From the NCBI GenBank assembly GCA_051294375.1, contig CM119264.1, forward strand, positions 23,061,955-23,125,954: DNA of 64,000 nucleotides. Reading direction: 5' to 3'. The DNA comes from Paraspadella gotoi (taxonomy: Eukaryota; Chaetognatha). The position numbers were made by a program, and so were the translations under genes. Below the pieces are notes generated by a model, which did not search any database, had not been told where the DNA came from, and saw nothing but the letters and a program-made list of their open reading frames with translations. Positions 35,261 to 46,209 of this stretch are shown here, piece after piece. Within the stretch, counting starts at the first letter, position 1. Every line of letters starts with the position of its first letter.

Positions 35261-35985
35261 CTATCTCTTTCTCCTTGTATTCCTCTTTCTATTTATTTCT
35301 CTCTCTCTCTCAATCTCTCTCTCTCTCTCTTCTTCCTCGTCTTCTCTTTTCTTTATTTCTCTCTCTATTTTTCTTTCTTTCTCAAATCTTTTTCTCTTTT
35401 TTCTTTGTTTTTCTTCCTTTCTCTTTCTTTTTCTTTCTCTTTCTTCCTCTCTCTCTTTTTTCTTTATTTCTCTCCCTATTTTTTTTTCTTTCTCAAATCT
35501 CTTTCTCTTTTTTCTTTGTGTTTCTTCCTTTTTCTTTCTTTCTCTGTATCTCTTTCTCTCTTTAGCTTCTCTTCTCTCTTTGATCCACTTTAGATGCTTG
35601 GGATTCCTCGTCGCGTTTCTTTCTGGCGTCAACAGTTGCTCCAGCGTCGAATTGTATTCTAGTCGAAGCGCCTCCATCCCCGATTCGAAGCACCGGGAAA
35701 TCCGGCCGCGATAGTCGCACGAGCAGGTGGGCGTGGCATCGCGCCAAAATTTGCGATCGTAGATGCTGACGATGAGGTCGATGCCCAGAGAGTCGGAATC
35801 TTTGTCGTCGGAGACGACCAAGCGAAATCCTCCAAATTCTCGCGGGAAGATGCGCATGATGGCGCCCGTAGCGTCGATGCGATTTTGAAAGATGCGGCTG
35901 ATCTCGTGGACCCACTCATTACGCGTCCGGTTGCAGAGAGTAACGTTGCTTTCCGAAACGTTGTGACCAGGCTCATGCTCTTTGC
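35261..35985 (-). CDS. Exon 5 and charged tail
   Basis: Acceptor TTGTTCCCCTTCAAAG. The first 136 or so residues hold four sequons, a run GGFRLVVSDDKDSDSLGIDL and the cysteines of TCSCDY and SRCF. From about 35575 the frame stays open for a further 100 codons through CT-rich DNA, giving a Lys/Arg/Glu-rich tail with an internal 37-codon duplication (KKRKRFEKE repeated). The stop is at 35263-35261. Confidence 0.7.
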
Positions 35986-38119
35986 CTTTGAAGGGGAACA
36001 AGAAAAGTTGTAGTATTTGAATTGAAAACTATTATCGGTAGACCTTAAACAGATAGTGCTTTCACAATTTGGTTATGTAAAATAAATAAACCAAATATCG
36101 CTATTTCTTTTTAAGAGCAGTTTTTTAAGCAAAATACATTTTTATTGTAATAAAGTAAATTTGTAATTCCCCTTAGGGGTCGGTTGGTCGATCAGTCGTT
36201 CTGTTTTTCCGGTGTTTTTTTAATTTTAATGCATGTAACTACTGTTTGTTCCATATCTTGAACATATAATTTATCTATGTCGTTCAATTGGTTTATTAAA
36301 AAAAAGAAGAGGGGAATGGAGAAATTCATGATTGCCATACACGCATGATTAATGATTATGTTTCATTACCAGTTCTTGAATCCCTGAGGAAAGCACGCGG
36401 CCTGTGAATCCGAACGTCATCACAATTGTCCGTCATGTAGTTTAGAAAAACTGGGAAGATGATGTCCATATCCAAGTCGCCAGGAATTTTCCCGTGATGT
36501 CTGACCGGTAAATATAGTGTTATGGTTGACTAAAATCCACCAACCGTTCATCAGCGGCCATTGGTGCCGGAGGCAAGTCATTCGCCTCCCAACCCAAAGG
36601 TCCGGGGTTCTATCCCGGTGGAAGTCTGGCAGTTAAGAGGGACGGGGCGCTTAACCCGCCTGTAACATGGTGTTACAGCCTGATCCGAAGCTCAGGGACT
36701 GCTTATATTGAACGGTTCTGTCACTAACACATAACAATTATCACTGTCTCTTCAGTGTTATCACGGAACCTTCTGTGACTTATGTCTTTCGCTTACGGTT
36801 AAAGCAACAAGATATCCATTTTAAAATTTCCTATATGTAGTGATTATGATATAAATATTAATTATGGTTATTACAATAATATTGAATTACTGATGATACT
36901 CAACATATTGTAATGTTACATGGAAGATGTTTGTTCCGGAATGATTCAGACAAAAAATATATATATATCAGAATAAAGGAATTAAGAAGACTTACAATTA
37001 TAATGTAATCTCTATCTCAAATAAAACCTTAAAAATATAGTAGTAATAATAATAATAACGATATATTGATAAAACAATAGTAATGAGAAACAATGATGAA
37101 CATAAACTTTAGCCAAATATTGGAATGATTAGAAGCATACAACAACAACAACAATAACAGTGACAGTAATGGTGACAATGATTTGCTCATAATGATATTA
37201 TTAGTATAATAATAAAATGGGATAATAGTATTGGATAATAATATTGTAATATAATGATACAATTGATAATGATGTTTAAAAAAAATCTTATTTATTTATA
37301 AACAATACTACGGAAGTTAAGAAGTTGTCTTTTTGTTTCTTTTTGTTTTTACCTATATGCGCCAAGATGAACTCCGTCCCACAATGCGTAGATGACTCTC
37401 CATTCATTCATCCATTTGATGAACCGCTGTTCTTGTGCATCATTCCAGTCAGGCAGATAAAGTGGCTCCTCATTGCTCCAGGAGCACAAGGGAGTCTCGA
37501 TTTTCTGAGTGTAATACCGACTGGAGTTAAACGGCATGACCGAGCCAATTATTGGAGTGTAATTGCCAGTTGAGTTGAACCGACTGTCAGACTCGATTTT
37601 CTCAGTGGAATCCCGCGTGAAGTTGTCGATCCTTACTTGGGTTACTGGAATCCTCGGAATATCTGATTTTAAAAGTTAGTTACTTTTAACTTGTTAATAA
37701 TGAGATTTGAATATAATACGATAAGTTGGGCAACCGACTCAGATAGTGTAATGGTTAAAAAATGGTAGTAAATGGTTAGCTAATAAATATTTTTGCAAAG
37801 TTAGTAGAAATTTTACTCTCCAAGACTCAGCAAATGATAAACCGTCATCCTTTGTAATAAAATCACCTTTTTCCACGGAGATTCGTCCAATCAGAGAGTA
37901 CTCGGTCAAATCCATCCGAGTTGCGTTTCTGGTTGCAATTTCATCTGCGATGCTTCTATCAGTGTATTGGTTATATTGAAACATTCCGTTTAAAACGACT
38001 GATGAAAAAGGATTTTACAATATAGAAGAATTTATGATCAACTAAAGTATTCACTCACTAGTAATAAATCCTGCGATGCAGATCAGCGACTGCATTCGGA
38101 AACTGAAACTTTTCTTCAT
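35261..38119 (-). CDS. Five-exon gene for a secreted N-glycosylated protein of unknown family
   Basis: Spliced model of about 452 residues (348 without the charged tail). The start ATG at 38119 is preceded by an in-frame TAA, and residues 1-25 look like a signal peptide (two Lys, then SLICIAGFITIVL). All four introns are GT-AG and the phases agree at every junction (1, 1, 2, 1), which is strong evidence for a real gene. The mature part has nine N-glycosylation sequons (NAT, NFT, NST, NYT, NSS, NVT, NRT, NST, NAT) and six cysteines, so it is probably extracellular and disulphide-bonded. Exon 5 carries a Gly/Phe-rich strand-like segment and a TCSCDY..SRC cysteine cluster, then a Lys/Arg/Glu-rich tail from about 35575 translated from a CT array. 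No membrane segment was seen. I recognise no family. The far 3' end is uncertain: the tail may be real or an unrecognised donor may precede it. Confidence 0.75.
36370..36500 (-). CDS. Exon 4
   Basis: Acceptor ACCGGTCAG, donor AACTG|GTAATG. It encodes about 43 residues including GDLDMDIIFPVFLNYM and a Cys. Phase 2 in, phase 1 out, both matching the neighbours. Confidence 0.8.
36540..36830 (+). mobile_element. tRNA-derived SINE candidate in intron 3 of the minus-strand gene
   Basis: A pol III B-box-like GGTTCTATCCC lies at 36606-36616. It is preceded by TTCGCCTCCCAACCCAAAGG, which resembles the anticodon arm and variable region of a tRNA, and by an A-box-like GGTGCCGGAGG near 36562. A non-tRNA body follows. 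The 3' end and target-site duplication were not resolved. It lies only about 40 bases from the acceptor of exon 4, on the opposite strand. Confidence 0.6.
36831..37320. other. Remainder of intron 3, AT-rich
   Basis: AT-rich intronic sequence with ATA/ATT microsatellite-like stretches (36955-36970, 37040-37060, 37195-37260) and an AAC run (37140-37156). Confidence 0.6.
37353..37662 (-). CDS. Exon 3
   Basis: Acceptor TTTTAAAATCAG, donor TATAG|GTAAAA. It encodes about 102 residues with four sequons and a Trp-rich C-terminal part (KWMNEWRVIYALWDGVHLG). This is the most protein-like stretch of the gene. Confidence 0.85.
37867..37998 (-). CDS. Exon 2
   Basis: Acceptor TTTTTCATCAG, donor AAAG|GTGATT. 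It encodes the end of the signal peptide and a segment with one sequon (RNATR). A later in-frame GT at 37816 would give the wrong phase for exon 3, so the 37867 donor is preferred. Confidence 0.75.
38059..38119 (-). CDS. Exon 1 (signal peptide)
   Basis: Encodes residues 1-20 (MKKSFSFRMQSLICIAGFIT) plus one base. The donor is A|GTGAGT. The 61-base length leaves phase 1, completed by TC at the start of exon 2. Confidence 0.78.
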
Positions 38120-38647
38120 GGCACATTTAATGATTATTACTTAATTCGAATAATACTGTGTAAGTTAAAGTTGTAAAAGAAAATTATTCGAGTTCGAATC
38201 GCTCAATAAAAAAAATTCATTACGAATGAAAAAGCGAAAAATACTTAGAAATTAGGAATGAGGATAACAGGATAGGAGAAGAAAAATAAAACGTGGGAAA
38301 TAAAAAAAATTGAAACAAAAATTGAAAGCTCGGGCAGTAAAGGAAAAAAATTAGAAACAGAAGGAAATAAAGTGGAAGAAAGAAGTTTGGTCAAACATTG
38401 TCCAGTCTGGCCTCCGAAATTTAGCTACAATATGCAGATCCGCTGATTAGTAATGGTATTTCTTAGTTTATTATATAATTTATATTATTATTTTTATTAA
38501 GAACAGGAATGTAGATGCCGCGTAGAAATTATTTAATCTTAGTTTCAATTGCATCATTTTGGGTTTGGTGGAGTTTGTTGCTCTTGTAGAAATACCTCAA
38601 TGCATTGAGGCGGCAGCCAGAATGGCAACAGAGACGATATTGAATGT

Positions 38648-38649
<2 letters not shown>
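38120..38649. other. Upstream flank of the minus-strand gene
   Basis: AT-rich DNA with no clear core promoter element, ending at the CT array. Confidence 0.4.

Positions 38650-38700
<51 letters not shown>
38650..38700 (+). repeat. (CT)n microsatellite
   Basis: About 25 CT units. Confidence 0.95.
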
Positions 38701-38704
<4 letters not shown>

Positions 38705-38959
38705 CGTTTTTCTACTTTTATAACTTTCTTTCTTCTTTTTTATATCTCTTTTTTAATTTTTTTTTATTTCATTCTTGTTATATTTCTCTTTCCTGTCCTC
38801 TTTGTTATCATTATTCTCTGTTTTCACTCTTTTATTCTTTCCTATTTCTATCTTTCCATCCACTTTCCATCTACCTTCCTTCTCTTTAAATTCATTTGCA
38901 TATTTGCGTTGATGGGTTTTAGAATGGTAGCTTTTCACTGTCGTCGAGAGATTTAGCAG

Positions 38960-38960
<1 letters not shown>

Positions 38961-38998
<38 letters not shown>

Positions 38999-39017
38999 GA
39001 GTGAGAGTGAGAGAGAG
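38961..39017 (+). repeat. (GA)n microsatellite with GT variants
   Basis: GA array ending in GAGTGAGA variants. Confidence 0.9.
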
Positions 39018-39571
39018 ATAGAGGGAGAAAAAAAGCGAAAACTGATATTGTTTGTTACTATTAACAATTAAGAACCGGTAAAAACGTTTAAAAAAAAAAG
39101 CTTCTGAAAATTGAAGAAATTAGAAAAAGAAGAGAAACGAATTGGATCATCTCTTCAGGAGGCATCCGCGGTCTCTGGCAGCAGAACGACGCCCCAATTA
39201 ATCTCTCCAATTCGTCCTACTTAAGCGTCCGTGCTTGCAACTGCTTGCCCCATTTATAAGCCAGGGTTTGACTCACTTAAGAGATACGCTTGCCCGACTA
39301 AGGAGACAGGGCTTGTTCCAGTTTGCTCTTAACGTACTTTAGTGCACGATATCGATTATCGACCACACAAAAACAAGGGCAAAGGAAGACTTCTGTAGTT
39401 TGCTTTAAATTAATTCTAAAACTTTTTCAACAAAGGGTACAAATAGTATGCAGTCAGGTCACGTGATTGACGCCGTCGTCGTGAACGTCGTCGTAATTGT
39501 CAGCTTTGTCGTCCTCGTCACCCTAGAGGCGGTATTTACTATGACGACGTTGTTAACTACTCAAACGACCA
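39018..39571. other. Unannotated stretch
   Basis: Mixed-composition DNA. A GTC/GAC trinucleotide stretch lies at 39470-39520 and a CACGTG at about 39461. No gene is supported. Confidence 0.4.
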
Positions 39572-39633
39572 TCTCTCTCTCTCTCTCTCTCTTCCTCTCT
39601 CTCTCTCTTCTTCTCTCTCTCTCTCTCTCTCTG
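39572..39633 (+). repeat. CT-rich array
   Basis: Interrupted (CT)n. Confidence 0.95.
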
Positions 39634-40199
39634 TCTCTCACACAAATCGATGACACTAACTGAATAAGAAAAAAATCTCTTGATCATCCAGATCATTAGG
39701 AATCCCACGCTCACCCTTCCTCCCTCTCTCAATATTGTTTTCTTCTCGTTTAATTCTTTTTCTTTGGTTCTTTTTATTCTTTTTCTCTTCTTTTTATTTT
39801 CTTTTACTTCCATACTTACATACTTACATACTCTATATAAAGAATATATTTAAATCTAATATATAGGGAAATTTCTAAAATTTTTACATTTATTTTAAAA
39901 TTTTAATATAAATTTTTAAAGTCTAATTTAGTAAAACAAATAATCTTGTAATTTTTTATATATCTAATTTTGCTTTTATTCTCATACTACCTTACTTTTT
40001 ATCTTCTCACCTATTTTCTCTCCCCCAATCTTCTCTCCCTTTTTCAAAATTTTTATTCTAACCCATTTCTTTTTTTTCCTTTTTAATTTCCTTTCTTATT
40101 TTTATTCCACCCCCCTCTCCCTCTTTTCCCCTCATTTCCATCGCCGCTTCCTCGGAAACAATCCGTTTCGACGTTCCAGACATTCATTACGTCTCTTGG
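39634..40199. other. AT-rich and CT-rich non-coding DNA
   Basis: Nothing beyond T-rich tracts and a CATACTTA repeat (about 39811-39832). Confidence 0.5.
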
Positions 40200-40348
40200 C
40201 TCTCTCTCTCTCTCTCTCTCGTCTTATTCTCCTCTCTCTCTCTCTCTCTCTCTCGTCTCTCTCTCTCCTCTCTATCTCTCTCTGCTCTCTCTCTCTCTCT
40301 CCTTCTCTCTCTCTCTCTCTCTCCTTTTCTCTCTCTCTCTCTCTTCTT

Positions 40349-40381
<33 letters not shown>

Positions 40382-40411
40382 CTCTCTCTCTCCTCTCTCT
40401 CTCTCTTCTCT

Positions 40412-40449
<38 letters not shown>
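40200..40449 (+). repeat. 250-bp CT-rich array
   Basis: Interrupted (CT)n. Open frames across it on both strands are Leu/Ser or Arg/Glu repeat translations. Confidence 0.95.
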
Positions 40450-40458
<9 letters not shown>

Positions 40459-41062
40459 AACTACGAGGCCACGGTCGAGCATAACAAAGTGTCCCAACAC
40501 GTTTTCCCATTTAGTTTCTTTCCTTTTTTTTTACTTCGAATTGAAGGGAAGAGAATCCAAATTCCCAAAATGAGGAAAGGAAAACGTTGAACCAAAAGAC
40601 ATTGTGGTCTGAATAAAGGGAACTGTGGGCGATTGTAGATTGTGAAATTGTGAATAAATTTTGAACAAAATGTTTATAGCAGCAAAGAAAACAAATTAAA
40701 AGTAAACAAACTGAATAAATAAAGTAATAAAACAAAGAAAAACTAATATTCTGGACTTGACACATTTTATGTTTCTCGTTTTTCTATTTCTTCTCCCCGA
40801 TCCTGATAATTTGTTTTCCAGTTTAACAGATGTTTCGCTCAAATAAAAACAATGATTCATCTCGTGGTGGTCATTAATCCTTTCTCTCTCTGACTCTGTA
40901 TCTTTTTTCTTTTCTCTCTTATTCTCTCTCTCTCTCTCTCTGTCTTTTTTTTTCTCTCTATCTCTTTCTCTATCTCTCTCTTCCTTGCCCTAAAGCTTGG
41001 TGGACCCAGAAATCCACTCAGAGAGTCACTCAGTCGGAGCGATTGGAAAAAAGGAATTTTAC
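40450..41062. other. Unannotated stretch
   Basis: No gene supported. CT-rich from about 40885 to 40985. Confidence 0.45.
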
Positions 41063-41083
41063 CTCTCTCTCTCTCTCTCTCTC

Positions 41084-41146
<63 letters not shown>
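41063..41146 (+). repeat. (CT)n microsatellite
   Basis: About 40 CT units with one short interruption. Confidence 0.95.
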
Positions 41147-41147
<1 letters not shown>

Positions 41148-41934
41148 CCGACCCGTCCTCCTACCCTCTCATTCTCTGCTGTTCCTTTGTTTCCTTGTTT
41201 TGTTTTCTTCTAGTTTTTTGACGCAGGGCGTCGCTACTCGTTGCGGTGGAAAGAAATATGGTTGAAGCGTCGAGGCGAAACGAAACAAATGAACAGACCG
41301 CGTCGAGGGAAAAGATGAAGAGGGAAAAGAGAGGAAAACACGAGGCATACAATGAGAAGGAAAGTGAAAAAAATATGAAGGGAGTGTGAGGGAGAAAATG
41401 TAGGAGTGAAGCGTCAGCGTCGCGGAAAACTCGCTTTCTGTCATTTGGGATTTTATCCTGAAATTTCAATAAAATAATAAGATATGATATTTTTTCGATA
41501 AAAATGAAAAGCAAAAACAAAAGTGAAGGCAAATATAGACAAGAAGTTGAAAATATTTTGAATAAAACCTTGCAATCCAAACGCGATTTTAAAAACAAGA
41601 ATTACAAGACACAAAAGTATAAAATGACATTCGTCGACAAAAAAACAAAAAAAAAAACAAACTTTTTCTATATATTTTTTCTCTTCTTTTTTTTTCTTCG
41701 GCTACGAATTTAACTTCTCGCTTTTTTTTCACTTCGCTTATTTTTCTGTCTGTTTTCGGTTTTATCTTTATTTTCATTTTCTGTCTTCCTCTTCTCTCCG
41801 CTTTACTTTCTTTCCTCACTTTTCTTCTTTACTTTTTCACCGACCTTATTGTATTCCCCAACCCTATTGCTATCACTTCTTCGATGTTGTCTTTCCCTTC
41901 GCTTACATTTTTCTCTCTTTTCCTCTTTTCTTCC
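41147..41934. other. Non-coding stretch
   Basis: A Phe/Ser/Leu-rich minus-strand frame of 145 codons (41161-41598) lacks any motif and overlaps low-complexity sequence, so it is not called. Confidence 0.4.
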
Positions 41935-41959
41935 NNNNNNNNNNNNNNNNNNNNNNNNN
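41935..41959. other. Assembly gap (25 N)
   Basis: Exactly 25 N inside CT-rich sequence. Confidence 0.95.
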
Positions 41960-43803
41960 TACTCCTCATCAGTTTTTCACTTCAATATTACTTTCTCTCT
42001 CTCATTCCCCCATTTCTTCTCTCTCTCCCCCTCTCCCCGCAACTTCTCGTTCATTTCCCCCTTCTCTCTCCCCGCTGCCACCTTTCGCCGTTTACAGATC
42101 CCCATCCCTTCATCTCTCCCCCTTCTCGTGCTTGATTCTCCGCCGCCGTGCCGCTGCCCCGTGGGACCATGTTTTGCTTTAAGACGGATTGTCTTGATTT
42201 CCCACAGTTCCAACACAAGCGGCTTCTCATTCCATTTTCCGACGAATCAATATTCGATTCCAATGTTATCCTCCTCTCTCTCTCCCCCTCTCTCCCTTCT
42301 CCCTCCTCCCCTCTCTTCTTCACTTCTCCCTCTCTCCTTCGCTTCTTCTATTTCTCCCCTCTCCTCTTTCTCGTCCTTCTCTCTCCGCCCTTCTCTCTCA
42401 CACAATCAATCCCCGGCTTCCGCCGTGATCCCATCCCCTCTTGTCTCTCCCACCTACTCGTCATTCGCCGCACCCCCCCTGTCTCAACCTAGTTCTCCCC
42501 CCTTTGCAGCTCAGTCTAATATTTCTCTAACCTCTTCTCTTCGTCCGACGTGTCTTTCTCATCCGTTTCGACGTTTGCTCTGACCATCGTTGCCTTCCTC
42601 TCAGAGTGTTGGTACTTCTTACAAGTGCCGTTAAATATGGAGCAAACACTCTCCTACTCCTATCGTCTCTCTGTTCCACCTTTCCTCGTATCCGTAGACT
42701 TCTTACCAATTCCCTGCTCACTTTTCTTCTACTTCCGCCCCCTTTTCTCCCTTTATCCACCCTTTGCTGAAATTTAATAGCCCACCATTGTCTCCTCTTC
42801 TGCATCCACGCATACGAGATTTGTTACGTGGCCATCTGTGCACTCCCCCCATGCATCTACGCCCCTCAATAAGGGCGTAGTTGAAACGCTCCTCGCCAGA
42901 TCACACTCTCGCTCGTCAATCTTCGAAACATGTTGTGCGACGAAAGAATATTTTTTCACCTTATATGAGTCAAATATTACATAATTCTTAATTAGCCCCC
43001 CACTCTTCTCTCCCCCCGCAGCATTACCCTCAGAAAAAAATGTATGTTTTCTCTCACGTTCAGAATACAATATTTCAATCTACTATAATCTATGCTTCAT
43101 GATAACATTCCATTTTAACCGCGGCCCCTTTCTCTCTCTTTATACATTTAGCCATTCTTATCTCGATCATTTCTTTCCATCTCCTCGTGCTCCCCTCTTT
43201 GCTTGTCGTATCTTCGCTCTCCGCTCGTCTTTCTCACTTTCAGTCTCTCCTCACTCCCGAGCTCTCTCTCTCGCTCTCTCTCCCGCGCCCTCGGTGTGTG
43301 AAGTGCTCGCTGGTTTATCTCGTGATGTACACGTCAGCCTGGCGACTGGTGTGTGAGTGTCTTTTATGACGACGCCCTCGTCCTCGATTCCCCCTTATTG
43401 TCTCTTTTACCCAACCCGCAGGTAATCTCGCTCTAATCTATACACGTAACGAGGTTCCCCTCCGCGGACAATTGTCTCTTGCGCCCCCCCTTCCTCGCTA
43501 GACTTCCTTTTCGCGCCCCGCGGTGTTCCGCTGCCAGACCCGACTGATATTGCATAATACGATTTCCGAGACGCCAGCAGGCATCCGACTCTTATGTAAA
43601 TGTCTTCAAAACCATAAATCAGCCTTCTTATATAACGCGATAGAGTTGGCTTCCTATATACTAATATGATCAGGCCTTTGTTGGGTACTTCCCATAATAA
43701 GTGTGTTCTAATAAAGGCGGTCGTCGTCGTCGTTAGCTTCATCGTCGTTATTCTCGTGGACCCCAATCTCATTGTCTGGATTATGGTCAACTCAATCGTG
43801 GTT
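41960..43803. other. CT-rich non-coding stretch
   Basis: CT-rich to about 42540, then mixed. Open frames up to 244 codons are Ser/Pro/Leu-rich and span the gap. A segment at about 42840-42960 has a faintly retroelement-like frame, too weak to call. Confidence 0.35.
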
Positions 43804-43804
43804 A

Positions 43805-43841
<37 letters not shown>
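43804..43841 (+). repeat. (ATC)n microsatellite ending at a gap
   Basis: About 12 ATC units running into the N run; the neighbouring copies continue with the same motif. Confidence 0.95.
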
Positions 43842-43866
43842 NNNNNNNNNNNNNNNNNNNNNNNNN
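43842..43866. other. Assembly gap (25 N)
   Basis: Exactly 25 N within a repeated locus. Confidence 0.95.
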
Positions 43867-44280
43867 CCTTCTCGCCTCCCCCTTCCGCGTGACCCGCCTA
43901 TTCCTCTCATACCCCCTTCCCGTGATCCCCCTTTCTCCCCTTCTCCCTTTCCTTCTCTTTCTCCTGTTCATCTCCCCTCCTTCCTCTTCTTTCCCCCTTC
44001 TTTCTCCGCTTGATTTCTTTTCCCCTTTTTTCTATTTTCTTCCTTTTCCAGTCCCTCTTCCATTCCTCCTGATCTCGACGCGTCTGGTTCAGACGCTAAC
44101 TGCAATTAAAAACTTTTTTTTCGATGAATCTCCGCGCGGAATTCCCGACCTAGGCTTTTTCGTCGTCGTCGGTCGTCGTCGTTAGCTTCATCGTCGTTAT
44201 TCTCGTGGACCCCAATCTCATTGTCTGGATTATGGTCAACTCAATCGTGGTTACATCATCATCATACAATCATCAATCTC

Positions 44281-44317
<37 letters not shown>

Positions 44318-44777
44318 TTCATTGTCGTCAAAGTCGTCGATCATTCGATCATCTTCGTCACTCTCATCGTCGTCGTCAACATTTTCATCTTCGTCGTCGT
44401 CGTCATCTTCACTATCGTCGCCGGGAGAAAAAACGCGTGACGCAGATGTCGAAGTCAGAAAGGAAGAGAAACTGCGAGGATTTGTCACTTTAGTTGGGAC
44501 CGGATACTTTTTATGACGAGTTCCCACTCCGTTTTGGCGGGAAAACTTTTCGTCTCAATGAGAAGTGACAACCGACATTTTCATGTTTTAGTTATAGGTC
44601 ACTGACTGAGCGAAAATTGGTGTGTAAAAAAGAAATTACTAAATACGTATGTGGATAATATTAATAAATTTTGGTAATATTAATAAATATTAATAAGTCA
44701 TTAGTAATGAGTAAACATATGTAGATGAGAATAATTTTTTTATTTTTTTTAATATTTTCGAAAAAAAAATGTTTACA
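43867..44777 (+). repeat. Segmental duplicate, copy 1
   Basis: Starts CCTTCTCGCCTCCCCCTTCC. It repeats almost base for base at 44803 onward for about the first 450 bases, then with increasing small indels through the ATC arrays and the TTGGTGTGTAAAAA region. Open frames inside it are low complexity. Confidence 0.92.
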
Positions 44778-44802
44778 NNNNNNNNNNNNNNNNNNNNNNN
44801 NN
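44778..44802. other. Assembly gap (25 N)
   Basis: Exactly 25 N separating the two copies. Confidence 0.95.
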
Positions 44803-45218
44803 CCTTCTCGCCTCCCCCTTCCGCGTGACCCGCCTATTCCTCTCATACCCCCTTCCCGTGATCCCCCTTTCTCCCCTTCTCCCTTTCCTTCTCTTTCTCC
44901 TGTTCATCTCCCCTCCTTCCTCTTCTTTCCCCCTTCTTTCTCCGCTTGATTTCTTTTCCCCTTTTTTCTATTTTCTTCCTTTTCCAGTCCCTCTTCCATT
45001 CCTCCTGATCTCGACGCGTCTGGTTCAGACGCTAACTGCAATTAAAAACTTTTTTTTCGATGAATCTCCGCGCGGAATTCCCGACCTAGGCTTTTTCGTC
45101 GTCGTCGGTCGTCGTCGTTAGCTTCATCGTCGTTATTCTCGTGGACCCCAATCTCATTGTCTGGATTATGGTCAACTCAATCGTGGTTACATCATCATCA
45201 TACAATCATCAATCTCAA

Positions 45219-45251
<33 letters not shown>

Positions 45252-45350
45252 GATCATCATCATCTTGCATTGTCGTCAAAGTCGTCATAGTATTCGTCAT
45301 CTCGTCAGCATCATCATCAATCATCATCAAATCATCATCATCATCAAATC

Positions 45351-45385
<35 letters not shown>

Positions 45386-45838
45386 ATCTTCATTGTCCGT
45401 CAAAGTCGTCGATCTATTCGTATCATCTTCGTCCTCTCATCGTCGTCGTCAACATTTTCATCTTCCGTCGTCTCGTCATCTTCACATCGTCGCCGGGAGA
45501 AAAAAACGCGTGACGGCAGATGATCGAAGTCCAAGGAAGACGAAACTGCGGGATCGATCTTACGTCTGAAGACCGGATAACTTTTTAATGACGAGTTCCA
45601 ACATTCCGTTTTGCGGGAAAACTTTTGTCTCAAAATGAGAAGTGACAACGCGACATATTTTCATGTTTTAGTTATAGTCACTGACTGAGCGCAAAATTGG
45701 TGTGTAAAAATCTGAAATTACTAAATACGTATTGGATAGTATTAGATATAAATTTTGGTATAATATTAATAAATATTAATAAAGTCATTAGTAATCGAGT
45801 AAACATAGTGTAGATGAGAATATTATTTTTTTTATTTT
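44803..45838 (+). repeat. Segmental duplicate, copy 2
   Basis: The same sequence as copy 1, slightly longer, with single-base insertions from about 45200 on (for example CGAGCGCAAAATTGG against GAGCGAAAATTGG). A segment of it (GTCGTTAGCTTCATCGTCGT and following) also occurs at 43730, left of the first gap. Confidence 0.92.
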
Positions 45839-45939
45839 CGTATTTCAAGTTTGAAATTTTTGCACGTTTTTAAACGACAATGTTATCTATTATTAAGGAT
45901 TGTAATTTTGACTAAATGTTTTTTTTCTTTTTCGGGACG

Positions 45940-45944
45940 AGAGA

Positions 45945-45989
<45 letters not shown>

Positions 45990-46011
45990 AGAGAGAGAGA
46001 GGGAGAGGAAT

Positions 46012-46052
<41 letters not shown>
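45940..46052 (+). repeat. GA-rich array
   Basis: Interrupted (GA)n. Confidence 0.95.
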
Positions 46053-46209
46053 TTATTATTGAACGGCGTCAAACACTCATAGGCGTCTATTTTGTCTCCG
46101 TCACATAACGAAAGTTTAGACTCTCGAATTTTTACCTGACATTTTCTTTTCTCCTCGTGGAAATTCCTCGTCTTCTTTTGTAGCGACGAGTTTGTCTCTT
46201 TGATGGAAA

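Noticed and set aside
37739-37866. Longer version of exon 2 of the secreted-protein gene using a GT at 37816
   Set aside because: It leaves in phase 0 while exon 3 needs phase 1. The AAAG|GTGATT donor at 37867 fits the phase and the consensus better.
40132-40573. Long open frames on both strands over the CT array (Leu/Ser on one, Arg/Glu on the other)
   Set aside because: A (CT)n array has no stop in any frame, so open length carries no information.
41849-42583. 244-codon plus-strand open frame, Ser/Pro/Leu-rich
   Set aside because: It crosses a 25-N gap and CT-rich sequence. Two other frames are also open, and no domain or splice signal supports it.
42800-43000. Faint retroelement-like frame (HASTPLNKGVVETLLARSHS)
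   Set aside because: It brought Penelope-like or LINE reverse transcriptase ends to mind, but no catalytic motif or neighbouring domain was found on either strand.
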